A stretch of 44,469 nucleotides of DNA from Anaerococcus pacaensis 9403502 (GTDB lineage: Bacteria > Bacillota > Clostridia > Tissierellales > Peptoniphilaceae), in NCBI GenBank assembly GCA_000308255.3, contig HG326663.1, positions 634,639 to 679,107 of the forward strand, written 5' to 3'. The stretch's first letter is position 1, and each line of letters opens with the position of its first letter. The position numbers and the translations under genes were made by a program. Shown here piece after piece: positions 25,123 to 33,300 of the stretch. A model generated the notes under the pieces. It saw only the letters and a program-made list of their open reading frames with translations, was not told the origin of the DNA and searched no databases.

Positions 25123-27177
25123 CTAGTTCAAGTCTTTAGTGGTTTTTTTGATCAATGGGAATGTCATAGCAATTATAGCTGGCAAGAAGATTATTATTAC
25201 AAGCATTGAGATGATTGCTCCTCTGGCCAAAAATATACAAATTGTAGAAACAATTTCCATTTTTGAGTAGATACCAACACCAATAGTTGCCGCAAAGAAT
25301 GATAGGGCTGATGTTACTATTGATTTAGATGTTTCTCTGACAGCTACATCTAAGGATGCGTCGAGGTCTTTCTTTTTCTTATATTCAAACAAAAACCTAT
25401 CCATCATCAGTATTGAATAATCTATGGTTGAACCAAGTTGGACTACACCGATTATGATTGATGTAACAAATGGAATAACTTGGCCAGTATAAAATGGAAT
25501 ACCCATATTGATAAATATAGCAAGCTCAATAGCTGCTATTAGGACTATTGGTATGCCTAGTGATTTAAATACTAAGGCAATGATTAGAAATACTACTACA
25601 ATAGAAGCTATATTTACCATCTTAAAGTCCCTATCAGATATGACTGTTAGGTCCTTGGTAAGAACTGCTTCGCCAGTTAGATATCCTTCTGGATCATGGC
25701 TTTTTACTATATCTCGAATCTCATCTACTTGCTTATTTACATCTTTAGATGCTGTTTGGTAGGTGGAGTTTACCATAATCATTTGGTAACCATTTTTACT
25801 AAAATTATCAGTTAACTTATCTGGAAGCACTGAGCTTGGTAGGGTAAGACCAGTGGCAGAATTTACACTAAGGACACTGTTTACTCCATCAACTTCTTCT
25901 ATCTGATCAATCATAGTGTTTACACTTTGTTTGCTTAAATCATCATCGACCACTATAAAGTGGGTGGATGCCATGTCGTAGTCTTCTTTTAATTTGTTTA
26001 GGGCAACTATGGAGTCAAGGTCTGCTGGCAGGGACCTATCTAGGTTGTAATAAAGGCTAGCATTATTTGACCCGTAGATAGCTGGTATAAATAGTAATAA
26101 AAATACAACAAACAATGGTTTTTTGTATTTTAATGTAAAATTAGCAGTTTTTTCAAATGATGGCAATAGAACCTTGTGGTTAAATTTATTGACCCATTTT
26201 TCTGCTAAAAGTAGCATTGGTGGTAGGACTATAACTGTTGATAATAATCCTAGTAAAACACCCTTGGCCATTACAAGACCTATATCCTTACCTAGGGACA
26301 ATTCCATTAATAGTAATACTAGAAAACCTGCAAAAGTCGTAAGTGATGAGGCAAAGATAGATGCTACTGTGCTTTCTATGGCCTTGGCCATAGCCTCATT
26401 TTTAGATTCGTTGCTCTTTTTCTTTTCTACATATCTGTGATATAAAAATATCGAATAGTCAGTTGTAACAGCTAGTTGTAGTACTGCTGCTATAGCCTTG
26501 GTGATGTAAGATATTTCGCCTAGAAATACGTTGGTCCCAAAGTTATAAAGTATCGCATAGCCTATATTTAGCATAAACAAAAACGGAATGATAGTCGACT
26601 CGTTGGTAAGCGATAAGACTATTAGGGCAAGGACTACCGCTAGTGCTACATAGATTGGTGTTTCAGTATCTATGATGTCCTTGGTATCTTTTACTAAAGC
26701 TGATATACCTGATAGATACTTAGGCTTTGATTCTATAGCCTTAATCTGATCTATGGCCTCCATTGTGGTAAAGGATGATGAGCTTTCGCTAAACTTCACC
26801 ATAAGGAGGGTAGTATCACCTGCATAAAATGCATTTTTGATATCATCAGGCAAGAATTCGCTTGGGATAGTATCTCCCACAAGGCTTGACTTGCTAATAA
26901 CATCTTCTACACCCTCGATTGCTAGTATTTCCTTTTTCAAAACCTCCGCATCGTGGTCGCTTCCTTCGACTATGAGCATACCCGTGGCAGCATTTTTAAA
27001 ATCCTTATCTAAGATATCTTGACCTTGAGTTGACTCTAAGTCTCCTGGTAGATATGACAAGATATCATAGTTCACACCAGTATGTTGGTAGCCTATCCAT
27101 GATGGTATGAGTAGTAGGGTCATTACCAAAAGGACGAGCTTTGGGTGGTATGAAATAAATCTTGATATTTTTTTCAT
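25123..27177 (-). CDS. MMPL/RND-family membrane transporter
   Basis: A 684-residue protein with the RND duplication. It has an N-terminal membrane segment (HPKLVLLVMTLLLIPSW), an extracellular domain to ~165, five or six membrane helices including TDYSIFLYHRY, a second extracellular domain, and a final helix bundle including GSTIDYSILMMDRF. The TDYSIF and IDYSIL segments carry the aspartates expected in the proton path of MMPL proteins. Such transporters export lipids, glycolipids, peptides or drugs; the cargo here is unknown. Its ATG overlaps the stop codon of the TetR gene (TAATG), so translation is coupled, and the heptad-repeat protein follows. Regulation is presumably by that TetR protein through the palindromes at 27788-27844. 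Confidence 0.9.
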   Translation of the reverse strand: MKKISRFISYHPKLVLLVMTLLLIPSWIGYQHTGVNYDILSYLPGDLESTQGQDILDKDFKNAATGMLIVEGSDHDAEVLKKEILAIEGVEDVISKSSLVGDTIPSEFLPDDIKNAFYAGDTTLLMVKFSESSSSFTTMEAIDQIKAIESKPKYLSGISALVKDTKDIIDTETPIYVALAVVLALIVLSLTNESTIIPFLFMLNIGYAILYNFGTNVFLGEISYITKAIAAVLQLAVTTDYSIFLYHRYVEKKKSNESKNEAMAKAIESTVASIFASSLTTFAGFLVLLLMELSLGKDIGLVMAKGVLLGLLSTVIVLPPMLLLAEKWVNKFNHKVLLPSFEKTANFTLKYKKPLFVVFLLLFIPAIYGSNNASLYYNLDRSLPADLDSIVALNKLKEDYDMASTHFIVVDDDLSKQSVNTMIDQIEEVDGVNSVLSVNSATGLTLPSSVLPDKLTDNFSKNGYQMIMVNSTYQTASKDVNKQVDEIRDIVKSHDPEGYLTGEAVLTKDLTVISDRDFKMVNIASIVVVFLIIALVFKSLGIPIVLIAAIELAIFINMGIPFYTGQVIPFVTSIIIGVVQLGSTIDYSILMMDRFLFEYKKKKDLDASLDVAVRETSKSIVTSALSFFAATIGVGIYSKMEIVSTICIFLARGAIISMLVIIIFLPAIIAMTFPLIKKTTKDLN

Positions 27178-27770
27178 TAGTTCTCTCCTGTATTAAAAAT
27201 TTTTCTAAAAACAGCAAATAAAACTGGTTTCATTTCTTCAATAGATAGTATGGATTCATCCATTACGGCACTCTTGCAAGTAGACATCATAATCTCTAAG
27301 GTCATGGCGAGGATGTAGAGCTTTTGCGACTCGGAATAATGATAGGAAAATAAGTTCTCATATCTTGTTAATACAAATTTTAAAGTCGAATCAGCCTCAG
27401 CCAGCCTCGCATCTTCCTCAATCTTGGTATAAAGCGCCCAGGTGATATTCTTACTAATTAGTTCAAGTTCAAAAGGATGGGCAATGAGATAATCGATAAT
27501 ATAATCGACAAAGGAGATATATCTTTCTACTGGATCGGTCGCACTACAGGCTTCTTCTGCACTAATGATGATATCCATGGATTTATCTAGTACTATTTTT
27601 TCCTTAAGGTCGTTTTTATCATCATAGTATAAGTAAAAAGTCCCCAGACCCATCTGAGCTTCTTTCATAATATCTCTAACAGATGTCTTCTCTAAGCCCT
27701 TTTCTTCAAAGATTTTGAGGGCTGCATCCATTATAGCTTCTCTTTTATCTATTTTATTTCTATTCTCCAT
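27177..27770 (-). CDS. TetR-family transcriptional regulator
   Basis: A 197-residue protein with an N-terminal TetR helix-turn-helix (REAIMDAALKIFEEKG, TSVRDIMKEAQMGLGTFYLYY) and a helical ligand-binding C-terminal part. The ATG at 27770 follows GAGGGGTG. It is the first gene of the operon with the MMPL transporter and heptad-repeat protein. Two perfect 13-bp palindromes flank its own promoter, so autoregulation and repression of the whole operon are likely. The inducer is unknown, but in such arrangements it is often the transporter's cargo or a membrane-active compound. Confidence 0.9.
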   Translation of the reverse strand: MENRNKIDKREAIMDAALKIFEEKGLEKTSVRDIMKEAQMGLGTFYLYYDDKNDLKEKIVLDKSMDIIISAEEACSATDPVERYISFVDYIIDYLIAHPFELELISKNITWALYTKIEEDARLAEADSTLKFVLTRYENLFSYHYSESQKLYILAMTLEIMMSTCKSAVMDESILSIEEMKPVLFAVFRKIFNTGEN

Positions 27771-27787
27771 TGCATCACCCCTCTTAC

Positions 27788-27800
27788 TGAACGATGTTCA
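27788..27800. promoter_or_regulatory. TetR operator, proximal copy
   Basis: TGAACGATGTTCA is a perfect palindrome (arms TGAAC/GTTCA, 3-nt centre) lying between the predicted transcription start and the TetR start codon. The same arms recur 44 bp away. Confidence 0.75.
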
Positions 27801-27817
27801 TTTGTTGTCACATTTAT

Positions 27818-27845
27818 ATAATACACCCTTATGAACGTTGTTCAA
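27818..27845 (-). promoter_or_regulatory. Promoter of the TetR-MMPL-heptad operon
   Basis: On the minus strand TTGAAC (27840-27845) and TATTAT (27818-27823) are separated by 16 bp. The -35 box lies inside the distal operator, so bound TetR would block it. Confidence 0.65.
27832..27844. promoter_or_regulatory. TetR operator, distal copy
   Basis: TGAACGTTGTTCA is a perfect palindrome with the same arms as the proximal copy. The centre-to-centre distance is 44 bp, about four helical turns, so dimers on both sites would lie on nearly the same face. Confidence 0.75.
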
Positions 27846-27889
27846 CTATTTATTTAAATTTTTTTATTAAAAGCTACATTTTGGGGCAT

Positions 27890-27918
27890 AAAAAAATCAC
27901 CGAGGATTTACTCGGTGA
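27890..27918 (-). terminator. Terminator of the alpha-subunit gene
   Basis: TCACCGAG (27897-27904) and CTCGGTGA (27911-27918) form a perfect 8-bp stem, followed on the minus strand by seven T (27890-27896), a few bases after the stop codon at 27923. Confidence 0.9.
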
Positions 27919-27922
27919 GATT

Positions 27923-30451
27923 TTAACTTGCACAAGAGTCGCATTCTTCAACTTCTAGAGACTTACCTCGTACGTAGTAGATACTCTTTACTCCAACTTC
28001 CCATGCTTTGATATAGATATTTAAGATCTGTCTCATGGTGTATTCGCTGGTGATGTAGATATTTACTGATTGGGCTTGGTCTATATGTCTTTGTCTGATG
28101 CCTGCCATTTCCATTGATAGTTCTTGGTCGATGTCGTGGGCATTCTCATATAGCCAGAAGGTCTTTGTAGTAAGGCCTGGGGCTACTCTTGGTACGATAG
28201 CACCTTTCTTTTCTTCTAGGAAGTAGCGGCTCATGATTGGGTCTACGCCTGCGCTTGTTCCTGATATGATTGATGTAGATCCTGTTGGAGCTATTGCCAT
28301 TAAGTAACCATTCCTAAGACCATTTTCTTTTACTTGCTGTTTTAACTCATTCCATCTACTAGAATTATAGTCTCTTAATGTGAAATAGTCTCCATTTTGC
28401 CAGTCTGATCCTTCAAATTCTTTGTATGCTCCCTTTTCTTTGGCTATTTCCATTGATTCAAGGATGGCATAGTAGTTGATGTCTTCGTATACCTTATCGA
28501 CAAATTCTCCGTGGGCTTCTTTGTTTGACCAACGGATGTCATTTTGCACTAGCATGTGGTGGTAGCCACTGGTGCCAAGACCGATTGCGCGGTATTTTTT
28601 GTTGGTAACTTCTGCATATGGGGTTGGGTAGTAGTTTAGGTCTATTACGTTATCGAGTGCGCGAGTCACTGTTCTTACTACTTCTTCTAGCTCAGCCTTG
28701 TCATTTACATCGAATTTACCGAGTGTAAGGCTTGCTAGGTTACATTCTACAAAGTCACCTGGTTTGGTTTTTGTAACTATTACTATGTCCCCATTCTCGT
28801 CTACGATTTCTGTAGATACTGTCTCAATTGGGCTCATGTTTTGGGCGATTTCTGTACATAGGTTTGATGAATAAATCATACCCTTGTGCTTGTTTGGATT
28901 CATGCGGTTTACGGCATCGCGGTTGAAGACAAATGGTGTACCAGTTTCTGTCCATGATTTGATAAGGAGTCTTACCATTTCTTTTACAGAGATGGTTCTT
29001 CTTGATATATCAGTATCATCGACTAGTTTTAGGTAGAAATCTTTCCATTCTTCGCCGTAGGTGTCTTCTAAGGACTTGCCATATTTCTTTTCAACCTCAT
29101 GTGGGTCAAACATGTACCAGTTAGCATTGATATCATCACGGGTAAGTTGCCAGAAATAGTCTGGTACACATACGCCTGGGAAGATATCGTGGGCCTTCAT
29201 TCTATCATCGCCGTTGTTGGTCTTAAGTGCCAAAAATTCTGGTATATCCTTATGCCAGATGTCTAGGTAACAAGCCACAGCCCCTTGGCGTACACCAAGT
29301 TGGTCTACTGCTACTGCTGTATCATTTGCTAGTCTTATCCAACGGATAACCCCACCTGCTACACCCTCAAAGCCACGGATATCTGATCCATTGGCGCGAA
29401 CCTTACCAAAATATAGGCCCATGCCGCCGCCGTGCTTAGATACTTCTGCAAAGTTTGTTATCGAACGATAGATTCCTTTAAGTGTATCTGGGACAGTATC
29501 GATAAAGCAGCTTGAAAGTTGGTTAAATGGCTTTCTGGCATTGGTCATAGTAGGTGTTGCCATGGTTGCCTTAAGTGTTGATAAGATATCATAAAGTCTT
29601 TTGGCAAAGGCTACTCGGTCTTTTTCTGGGATTGCCAAGTGCATTGATATACCCATAAACATCTCTTGAACACCTTCTACGATTTGCCCTTGGTAGGTAC
29701 GGATTAGATAGCGTTTTTTGAGTAGGTCTAGGCCTGAGTAGGTGAATATATCGTTGCGGTCTAGCTTTAAATAGCTTTCCAATTCGTCAATGTCATCATC
29801 AGAATAATTTTCCAGGATGTATGCTCCATATAAGCCATTTTCTGTGAGGAGTTTCAGTTTGCCTTTGAAATCACTCACGCCAGTCCTATCTTCTGCTTCC
29901 TTTATTTCAAGGTTGATCTCATGCATCAGAAATCTAGCTGCGATGATTTCCCAGTCTGGGGCTTCCTTGCTGGTAAGCTCACTTGCTGCACGTGTTAGCG
30001 CACTTAAGAGCTCCTTGTCTGACATGTTTGGCTTGGTAAATGACTCAAACTTTAGATAAAGTGATTCGATTGGATATCTTTGATTGTCAAACTCTGCTTG
30101 CACCTTAGAAATGATTGCAAGTATATCCTTATCTGAAATATAAGATTCAAAATCAGATATTACCTTGCGGTCCATATTGTGTTTGGCCCTGTAGAGGATA
30201 TATGATTTTACTTCTCTATAGTAGTTTTCATCTATTAGTGTAAGCTCTACTAGGTCTTGGACTTCTTCTACTGTTACCGTGTGGTCTTTTGGATATTTTT
30301 CACTTATGGTAGCTACTATTTTATCGCTCATCTTGCGAAGCTCATCATCAGTCACCATGCTATCAACTGATGCAAAAGCTTTTTTAATAGCTATTTCAAT
30401 CTTTTCTTGTTCAAATGGAACAAATGTCCCATCTCTCTTTATAATTTCCAT
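27923..30451 (-). CDS. nrdA: Class I ribonucleotide reductase alpha subunit (R1)
   Basis: An 842-residue catalytic subunit that reduces ribonucleoside diphosphates. Residues ~1-90 are an ATP-cone (MEIIKRDGTFVPFEQEKIE), the allosteric activity site that senses dATP. The catalytic set is visible: the redox cysteine in NQLSSCFID, the thiyl-radical cysteine with its Asn and Glu in NLCTEIA, the second redox cysteine in VECNLASL, the radical-transfer tyrosine pair in KSIYYVRGK, and the swinging-tail cysteines C837 and C840 (CDSC). It is the only alpha subunit in the window and must serve both beta subunits if they are active. The ATG follows GGAG. The upstream region holds NrdR-like boxes over the promoter. 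The symbol nrdA is preferred over nrdE because the ATP-cone is complete. Confidence 0.93.
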   Translation of the reverse strand: MEIIKRDGTFVPFEQEKIEIAIKKAFASVDSMVTDDELRKMSDKIVATISEKYPKDHTVTVEEVQDLVELTLIDENYYREVKSYILYRAKHNMDRKVISDFESYISDKDILAIISKVQAEFDNQRYPIESLYLKFESFTKPNMSDKELLSALTRAASELTSKEAPDWEIIAARFLMHEINLEIKEAEDRTGVSDFKGKLKLLTENGLYGAYILENYSDDDIDELESYLKLDRNDIFTYSGLDLLKKRYLIRTYQGQIVEGVQEMFMGISMHLAIPEKDRVAFAKRLYDILSTLKATMATPTMTNARKPFNQLSSCFIDTVPDTLKGIYRSITNFAEVSKHGGGMGLYFGKVRANGSDIRGFEGVAGGVIRWIRLANDTAVAVDQLGVRQGAVACYLDIWHKDIPEFLALKTNNGDDRMKAHDIFPGVCVPDYFWQLTRDDINANWYMFDPHEVEKKYGKSLEDTYGEEWKDFYLKLVDDTDISRRTISVKEMVRLLIKSWTETGTPFVFNRDAVNRMNPNKHKGMIYSSNLCTEIAQNMSPIETVSTEIVDENGDIVIVTKTKPGDFVECNLASLTLGKFDVNDKAELEEVVRTVTRALDNVIDLNYYPTPYAEVTNKKYRAIGLGTSGYHHMLVQNDIRWSNKEAHGEFVDKVYEDINYYAILESMEIAKEKGAYKEFEGSDWQNGDYFTLRDYNSSRWNELKQQVKENGLRNGYLMAIAPTGSTSIISGTSAGVDPIMSRYFLEEKKGAIVPRVAPGLTTKTFWLYENAHDIDQELSMEMAGIRQRHIDQAQSVNIYITSEYTMRQILNIYIKAWEVGVKSIYYVRGKSLEVEECDSCAS

Positions 30452-30469
30452 TGCTTCTCCATTACTTCA

Positions 30470-30526
30470 TACTATATATAGTAGCTATTAACGACTAACT
30501 GCTATATATGATACCATATATAGTAG
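30470..30526. promoter_or_regulatory. NrdR-like boxes over the alpha-subunit promoter
   Basis: Three related AT-rich sites: the perfect palindrome TACTATATATAGTA (30470-30483), TGCTATATATGATA (30500-30513) and ACCATATATAGTAG (30513-30526). The first two are 30 bp apart, close to the three-turn spacing typical of NrdR box pairs. The second overlaps the predicted -10 and the third lies in the spacer, which fits repression by NrdR. Confidence 0.65.
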
Positions 30527-30536
30527 GTAATTGAAA
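30508..30536 (-). promoter_or_regulatory. Candidate promoter of the alpha-subunit gene
   Basis: On the minus strand TTTCAA (30531-30536) and TATCAT (30508-30513) are 17 bp apart. Both are imperfect matches, but the position under the NrdR-like boxes is right. Confidence 0.5.
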
Positions 30537-30549
30537 CATAAATTATAAA

Positions 30550-30594
30550 TTAAACAAAGCCCATTTTTCAATCTTTAATCGAAAAACAGGCTTT
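30550..30594 (-). terminator. Terminator of the HD-SppA-RDD operon
   Basis: AAAGCC (30556-30561) pairs with GGCTTT (30589-30594), and an inner TTTTTC/GAAAAA pair extends the stem across a 2-nt mismatch. A T-rich stretch follows on the minus strand. Confidence 0.7.
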
Positions 30595-30603
30595 TATCAG
30601 TAA

Positions 30604-31089
30604 TTATTTAGTTATATTTGTTACTATTTCTAAATTGACATAGTTGTATGGTTCTATTTTTATAACTGCTGTATCAGATAGCATATCAAAGAGGGATTGT
30701 TTCTTTGGGGCAAAGGCTGTGATAACATATAAAAACATCAATTTATTTTGTACATACCTGCCAAAAGTTTCACGTGAAACAACTTGGCCAAATGTTAGTT
30801 TATCTCCATATAAGCTCACCACTCTAATATTGGTCATCATCTTACCTAAAGTTTGGCCATTGGTGAAATAAGTCATCAATGTGAAATATAAAATCATGAC
30901 CGCTATAGTTATAACAGAGTAAAGCCAGATATCATATCCCAGCTCCATATCACTTCCTATAAGTCTGTGGATGATAGAGCTTATGGCGGATACGACAGCC
31001 ATGTCGATTATAAAAGCTAAAAACCTAATCCAAAATCCGGCGTATACAAAGTTTGGGTTTTCTTTCTTTAATTCATAATTTTCAGTCAT
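30604..31089 (-). CDS. RDD-family membrane protein
   Basis: About 161 residues with the RDD arrangement: an early Arg-containing membrane helix (AGFWIRFLAFIIDMAVV), a second helix (SVITIAVMILYFTLMTYF), the conserved GQTLGKMMTNIRVV loop, and a third hydrophobic region. RDD proteins are small membrane proteins of mostly unknown role, some linked to ion transport. I chose ATG 31089 because GGGGGAT precedes it; the ATG at 31101 has no ribosome binding site. It overlaps the end of sppA by 8 bp and is co-transcribed with it. A parS site is embedded in its coding sequence at 30766-30781, read as VSRET. Confidence 0.85.
   Translation of the reverse strand: MTENYELKKENPNFVYAGFWIRFLAFIIDMAVVSAISSIIHRLIGSDMELGYDIWLYSVITIAVMILYFTLMTYFTNGQTLGKMMTNIRVVSLYGDKLTFGQVVSRETFGRYVQNKLMFLYVITAFAPKKQSLFDMLSDTAVIKIEPYNYVNLEIVTNITK
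30766..30781. promoter_or_regulatory. parS site
   Basis: AGTTTCACGTGAAACA matches 15 of 16 bases of the parS consensus TGTTTCACGTGAAACA. It lies inside the RDD gene and is a ParB loading site for chromosome segregation. Confidence 0.9.
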
Positions 31090-32053
31090 GATATCCCCCA
31101 TACAAATACATTGGGGTTAAGGTGTTTTCTTTCATCATCTCTTGGATAACTTGTAGGTCACTTTTTGGCATTTCAGTATTAAGGCCTGGGAAAAAGCTAG
31201 AGAACATGTTCATATAATAGTTCTTTTCCACTATCATAGGATCATTTAAATTGTAAGCCTCTGACATATCCTTATAAGCCATTTCCAAATCGCCTATCTT
31301 ATCCACTAAACCATTGTCTAGAGCTTGAGATCCATCATATATTCTACCATCAGCTATTTGACGCACTGTAGTCTCAGACATTTCTCTACCATCTGCAACC
31401 ACTTTTACAAATCTTCCGTAAGCACTATCTACAAGGCCTTGGAAATATTCTTTTTCTTCTTTAGTCATATCACGACCAATTGATCCCGCATCTTTCATCT
31501 TACCTGATGTGATATTTTGTTCTTTGATGCCATATTCTTCAAATAGGCCTTCTAGACTATAGCCACCCATGATTACACCAATAGAACCAGTAAATGTTTC
31601 GTTTGAAGCATAGATCCTATCACATGGAGCTGAGATATAATAACCACCACTAGCTGCAACTTCTTGCATAACAGAATATACCGGCTTGCCCTTAGCTTTT
31701 AATTTCTCAACTTCCTTAGCTATGCGTTCACTAGCATATACTGACCCACCAGGTGAGTTTACATGAAGGAGTACTCCCATGCATGTAGGGTCTTCTTCTG
31801 CTTCATGAAGCTTATCTACTATGTAGTCATTGCTATCATCAGTAGCTATCACACCATCTACATTGATTACAAATAATCTTTGCAGTGGGTTTGTTCCTGC
31901 TATAACTTCTTCATCCATGCCCCTAAACTTTTCCAGGGCTTGGGTTCTAATGTTACCAGATTTTTCTTCAACGTTTTTTCCAGTAAATATAGATACTAGA
32001 ACTACCAATAGGGCAATGCCTGCAGCTATCCATCTTTTTTTATCATTTTTCAT
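31082..32053 (-). CDS. sppA: Signal peptide peptidase SppA
   Basis: A 323-residue membrane serine protease that degrades cleaved signal peptides. It has an N-terminal membrane anchor (WIAAGIALLVVLVSIF) and the S49 peptidase fold with VNSPGGSVYASE. The catalytic serine is S135 in EVAASGGYY and the catalytic lysine is K185 in SGKMKDAG. Length and motif spacing fit the short Gram-positive SppA, whose Ser and Lys come from the same polypeptide and which works as an oligomer. Its start follows AGGAG, 8 bp after the HD-hydrolase gene ends. The RDD gene overlaps its end. The three genes form one operon ending at 30556-30594. Confidence 0.93.
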   Translation of the reverse strand: MKNDKKRWIAAGIALLVVLVSIFTGKNVEEKSGNIRTQALEKFRGMDEEVIAGTNPLQRLFVINVDGVIATDDSNDYIVDKLHEAEEDPTCMGVLLHVNSPGGSVYASERIAKEVEKLKAKGKPVYSVMQEVAASGGYYISAPCDRIYASNETFTGSIGVIMGGYSLEGLFEEYGIKEQNITSGKMKDAGSIGRDMTKEEKEYFQGLVDSAYGRFVKVVADGREMSETTVRQIADGRIYDGSQALDNGLVDKIGDLEMAYKDMSEAYNLNDPMIVEKNYYMNMFSSFFPGLNTEMPKSDLQVIQEMMKENTLTPMYLYGGYHD

Positions 32054-32061
32054 ATATACTC

Positions 32062-32691
32062 CTATATTTTATACACTGCCCTAGGGTCAGTTCCAAATTT
32101 CGCTATAGCTTTTTCGTAACGCTTAAACCTCTTTTCATCCTCAGCTGTGATGCTAGATAGTCTCGTGCGGTCCATATTATTTTTAAGATCGCAAATCTTT
32201 ACCTCTATTGATATTGGGTTTTTAATAAGGCTAATATATTCATCATAGCTAGTTTCTGGTGGACGTGTAAGTATTAGAACAGATTTTGCTGTCACTTGAC
32301 CAAAATTATTATTTAGTTCGTAAAAATTGTAGTTTGTATCTTCGATGATGTCATGGAGGTAGGCTACAATTTCACCTTGATAGCTAATGGTTTCACTCGC
32401 TACTGCACTAATATGGCCAGTATAATAATCAACCCCTGCCCTATCGGTCAAACCATCAAAGGCCTTATGCGCTACTTCCTTAGCTTTATCTAAATCTGCC
32501 CTTAAGATATCTATTATCTTTTCTAAGCTCTCAGTTGCCTCTAAGCCCTCCTTTAAAATTTCGTAATTGTTATCAGTTTTTTCATACCTAAACATAATTG
32601 GATCATCAGTAGCCTTATCAATGACAACTTGATAGATAGTACCATTTACGTTTTTAAAGATTGCTCTGTCAGTATAGTTTATTTCATACAT
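32062..32691 (-). CDS. HD-domain hydrolase of the SpoT/MESH1 type
   Basis: A 209-residue protein. The first ~60 residues are an N-terminal segment without a recognised domain. The rest is an HD domain with the signatures of (p)ppGpp hydrolases: AHKAFDGLTDRAGVDYYTGHISAVAS, with the first metal-ligand histidine in GHI, then AYLHDIIEDT (the HD pair and ED), then VKICDLKNNMDRTRL (the last metal-ligand Asp). There is no synthetase or TGS/ACT domain, so it is a small stand-alone alarmone hydrolase or a hydrolase of a related nucleotide. It heads the operon with sppA and the RDD gene. AAAGGA precedes the ATG and a good promoter (32722-32750) lies upstream. Confidence 0.8.
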   Translation of the reverse strand: MYEINYTDRAIFKNVNGTIYQVVIDKATDDPIMFRYEKTDNNYEILKEGLEATESLEKIIDILRADLDKAKEVAHKAFDGLTDRAGVDYYTGHISAVASETISYQGEIVAYLHDIIEDTNYNFYELNNNFGQVTAKSVLILTRPPETSYDEYISLIKNPISIEVKICDLKNNMDRTRLSSITAEDEKRFKRYEKAIAKFGTDPRAVYKI

Positions 32692-32721
32692 GAGATTATC
32701 CTTTCAATTATTATTATCTTT

Positions 32722-32750
32722 ATTATAAAGGAAATTTATAGAAATTTAAA
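32722..32750 (-). promoter_or_regulatory. Promoter of the HD-SppA-RDD operon
   Basis: On the minus strand TTTAAA (32745-32750) and a perfect TATAAT (32722-32727) are 17 bp apart. The divergent lipoprotein promoter lies close by at 32754-32782. Confidence 0.65.
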
Positions 32751-32753
32751 CCC

Positions 32754-32782
32754 TGTTTACTTAAGACTAATTAAGGTATAAT
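32754..32782 (+). promoter_or_regulatory. Promoter of the lipoprotein leader
   Basis: A perfect TATAAT at 32777-32782 with a weak -35 (TGTTTA, 32754-32759) 17 bp upstream. Transcription would start near 32789, about 135 nt before the lipoprotein start codon. Confidence 0.5.
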
Positions 32783-32788
32783 AATAAT

Positions 32789-32922
32789 GCATGACAGTTA
32801 TCGTTAACACTTAAGAATAATTGTAATGTATAGGTCCCTTGTGGCCTATTACATATATATTGAGGACAAACTTAGGTTTGCCTCTTTAATTTTCTCTAAT
32901 AAAGAAAGAGGGGGGTTCGTTA
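32789..32922 (+). ncRNA. Structured leader RNA with internal terminator (riboswitch-like or small RNA)
   Basis: The leader contains a hairpin ATGTATAGGTC/GGCCTA(T)TACAT (32826-32836 with 32843-32854, one bulge). A second hairpin, GAGG.CAAAC/GTTTG.CCTC (32862-32884), is followed by TTTAATTTT, which looks like an intrinsic terminator. The terminator's 3' arm and first T residues, CCTCTTT (32881-32887), can instead pair with AAAGAGG (32905-32911), which contains the Shine-Dalgarno sequence of the downstream gene. The layout suits an RNA switch, or a ~100-nt small RNA ending at the terminator. I do not recognise a known riboswitch class. Confidence 0.5.
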
Positions 32923-33300
32923 ATGAAAAAATTTTTACCTTATCTGCTTAGCTTACTAGTCGCTATTATGATTAGCTCGTGTAGTAATCAAGCAAACAAT
33001 GATGTAGCTTTTTTGGGTGTAAATGTTGAAGTGACTGATGTGGATTATGATAACAAAGTCTTAACCGTTTCATCAATAGATGATGATTTTGATAAATTTG
33101 GCGAAATTAAAATCTGGGCTGATGATGAACACATTATTATAGTAAAAAAAGGAGAAAATCCAGAGCAATACCCTTTCGATGACATAAAAATCGGTGATAC
33201 ACTCGCAATAAATATTAGAGAAAGCCAGATAAATGAAGCTGGCCAAACTGGCCAGACACAAGTTGAGAGCATTGAAATAAAAAACTCCTCTAGTTATTAA
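32923..33300 (+). CDS. Small lipoprotein of unknown function
   Basis: A 125-residue protein with a lipoprotein signal peptide (MKKFLPYLLSLLVAIMISSC); the lipobox MISSC puts the lipidated cysteine at 20. The mature part is a small, mostly beta, acidic domain (VEVTDVDYDNKVLTVSSIDD, IWADDEHIIIV, IGDTLAINI), reminiscent of OB-like or DUF3221-type lipoproteins, but no family can be asserted. GAGGGGGG precedes the ATG. The gene is monocistronic: it has its own leader and its stop codon lies in the loop of a bidirectional terminator. It probably sits on the outer face of the membrane. Confidence 0.75.
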   Translation: MKKFLPYLLSLLVAIMISSCSNQANNDVAFLGVNVEVTDVDYDNKVLTVSSIDDDFDKFGEIKIWADDEHIIIVKKGENPEQYPFDDIKIGDTLAINIRESQINEAGQTGQTQVESIEIKNSSSY

